Shown one piece after another: positions 63,084-64,000 of a DNA stretch of 64,000 nt (the first letter of the stretch is position 1; the number at the start of each line of letters is the position of its first letter). Source of the stretch: Desertibaculum subflavum (GTDB lineage Bacteria; Pseudomonadota; Alphaproteobacteria; Ferrovibrionales; Ferrovibrionaceae). Below the pieces are notes generated by a model. It ran no database searches. It was given only the letters and a program-made list of their open reading frames with translations, and was not told where the DNA came from. The DNA lies in the NCBI GenBank assembly GCA_003576705.1, contig QOZS01000024.1, positions 1 through 64,000 on the forward strand. Reading direction: 5' to 3'. A program made the position numbers and the translations under genes.

Positions 63084-64000
63084 ATGCTTCCCGAGGCCGA
63101 CCTCGCACGCATCTACCGTTCGCTCCGCCTGATCCGCCGCGCCGAGGAAGAGACGGCGCGCATCTACCCGAGCGACAGGATCAAGAGCCCCGTCCATCTC
63201 GCCATCGGCCAGGAGGCCGTGGCGACCGGCATCTGCGATCCGCTGCGGCCGGAAGACGTGGTGGCGCCGACCTATCGCAGCCATGCGCTCTATCTTGCCA
63301 AGGGCGGCTCGCTGCGCGGCATGATGGCCGAGATGTACGGCAAGGCGACCGGCGTCGCCGCCGGCAAGGGCGGCTCGATGCACCTGATCGATGCGGCGCG
63401 CCATGTGCTCGGCGCCTCCGCCGTGGTCGGCACCACCATCCCGCTCGCCGTCGGCTACGCGCTGGCGCTGAAGCGCGAGGGCAAGGGCCGCGTCGCCGTG
63501 GCGCTGTTCGGCGACGGTGCGACGGAAGAAGGCGTGTTCTACGAGAGCCTCAACTTTGCCTCGCTGCACCGACTGCCGGTGCTGTTCGTCTGCGAGAACA
63601 ACGGCTTCGCCATCCACACGCCGCTCGCCAAGCGCTGGGCATCCGAGAAGCTCTGCGACCGCGCCGCGGGTTTCGGTCTGCCCACCACACGCATCGCCGA
63701 TGGCGACGTGCTGGCGATCCGCGAATCCGCCGCCGGCTATGTCGAGAAGATGCGCAAGCGCGAGAGCGGCCCGGCCTTCATGGAATGCCTGACCTATCGC
63801 TGGCGCGAGCATGTTGGCCCGGCCGAGGATTACGACGCCGGCTATCGCCCGCATTCCGATCTGGAGGCTTGGCAGAAGACCGATCAGGTCGCCCGCATCG
63901 GCGGCATGCTGAAGGCGGAGGCGCGGGCGAAGGTCGATGCGGCGATCGAGGCGGAGATCGCCGACGCGGTCGCCTTCGCCGAGCAGAGCCCCTGGCCCGA
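63084..64000 (+). CDS. Pyruvate dehydrogenase E1-alpha-type protein (partial, truncated by window end)
   Basis: An open frame from ATG 63084 to the window edge. It has the E1-alpha pattern: LIRRAEEETARIYPSDRIKSP, HLAIGQEAVATGICDPL, GGKGGSMHLID-like AAGKGGSMHLIDAARHVLGA and the TPP-binding GDGATEEGVFYESLNFA with ENNGFAIHTPL. It converts pyruvate or a branched-chain or acetoin-type 2-oxoacid as an E1 component; the beta partner should lie beyond the edge. Its place after a glycan exporter may be chance or reflect sugar-precursor synthesis. The last residues run off the window. Confidence 0.88.
   Translation, partial: MLPEADLARIYRSLRLIRRAEEETARIYPSDRIKSPVHLAIGQEAVATGICDPLRPEDVVAPTYRSHALYLAKGGSLRGMMAEMYGKATGVAAGKGGSMHLIDAARHVLGASAVVGTTIPLAVGYALALKREGKGRVAVALFGDGATEEGVFYESLNFASLHRLPVLFVCENNGFAIHTPLAKRWASEKLCDRAAGFGLPTTRIADGDVLAIRESAAGYVEKMRKRESGPAFMECLTYRWREHVGPAEDYDAGYRPHSDLEAWQKTDQVARIGGMLKAEARAKVDAAIEAEIADAVAFAEQSPWP

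Overview
This 64 kb window is a GC-rich, gene-dense, chromosomal segment from an alphaproteobacterium, most likely of the Rhodospirillales type. The evidence is a 5-aminolevulinate synthase (C4 haem route), a small ~95 nt SRP RNA just upstream of dnaX-ybaB-recR, the alphaproteobacterial small proteins GapR (DUF2312), DUF1244 and DUF1285, and 88 bp palindromic repeats typical of GC-rich members of the class. I cannot name the genus. There is no prophage, integron, CRISPR array or transposase; genes are closely packed, often with 1-4 bp overlaps.

Layout. 0-0.3 kb: two copies of a palindromic repeat, each followed by 16 bp tandem units. 0.3-7.5 kb: conserved hypothetical, lolA, a complete potFGHI-type polyamine ABC operon and a membrane histidine kinase carrying a haem-c-like CxxCH motif. 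7.5-13.5 kb: gltD-gltB glutamate synthase operon (minus strand) with a structured leader. 13.7-20.6 kb: a TadG/vWA surface protein, a small membrane peptide, a class V aminotransferase (serine-glyoxylate type), a fused FAD/Fe-S oxidoreductase, a small lipoprotein and an MmcQ/YjbR protein. 20.6-25.3 kb: a winged-helix/TolB-like/TPR regulator, tRNA-Arg(CCG), a secreted hypothetical, a protein that seems to start with CTG, and cca. 25.3-33.5 kb: the divergent alphaproteobacterial block DUF1285-NUDIX-cca versus moxR-DUF58-DUF4159-large membrane protein. 33.5-37.2 kb: MFS transporter, GFA protein, enoyl-CoA hydratase and a PEP-CTERM surface protein with a near-perfect sigma-54 promoter. 37.5-40.3 kb: SRP RNA, dnaX, ybaB, recR. 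40.3-44.8 kb (minus): hemA, an HPt/response-regulator pair, gapR, DUF1244, N-formylglutamate amidohydrolase and a RutE-like nitroreductase. 44.9-51.3 kb: a degenerate polysaccharide deacetylase coupled to an HpcH-type aldolase, type III and two-subunit type I CoA-transferases, ChaC and an EamA exporter. 51.5-53.8 kb: an orphan form II CoxL-like molybdenum hydroxylase. 53.9-63 kb: a cell-surface glycan region (SH3-like protein, two GT2 glycosyltransferases, O-antigen-ligase-like protein, beta-barrel protein, lipoprotein hydrolase, Wzt/Wzm-type ABC exporter). The window ends inside a pyruvate-dehydrogenase-E1-alpha-type gene.

The most unusual items are the sigma-54-driven PEP-CTERM gene, the glycan export region with an ABC ATPase carrying an unrecognised ~100-residue N-terminal domain, the CxxCH histidine kinase next to the polyamine importer, the deacetylase that has lost catalytic residues, and the candidate CTG start. 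Most other genes are ordinary housekeeping or metabolic genes. All functional calls rest on reading motifs by eye; no database search was possible.
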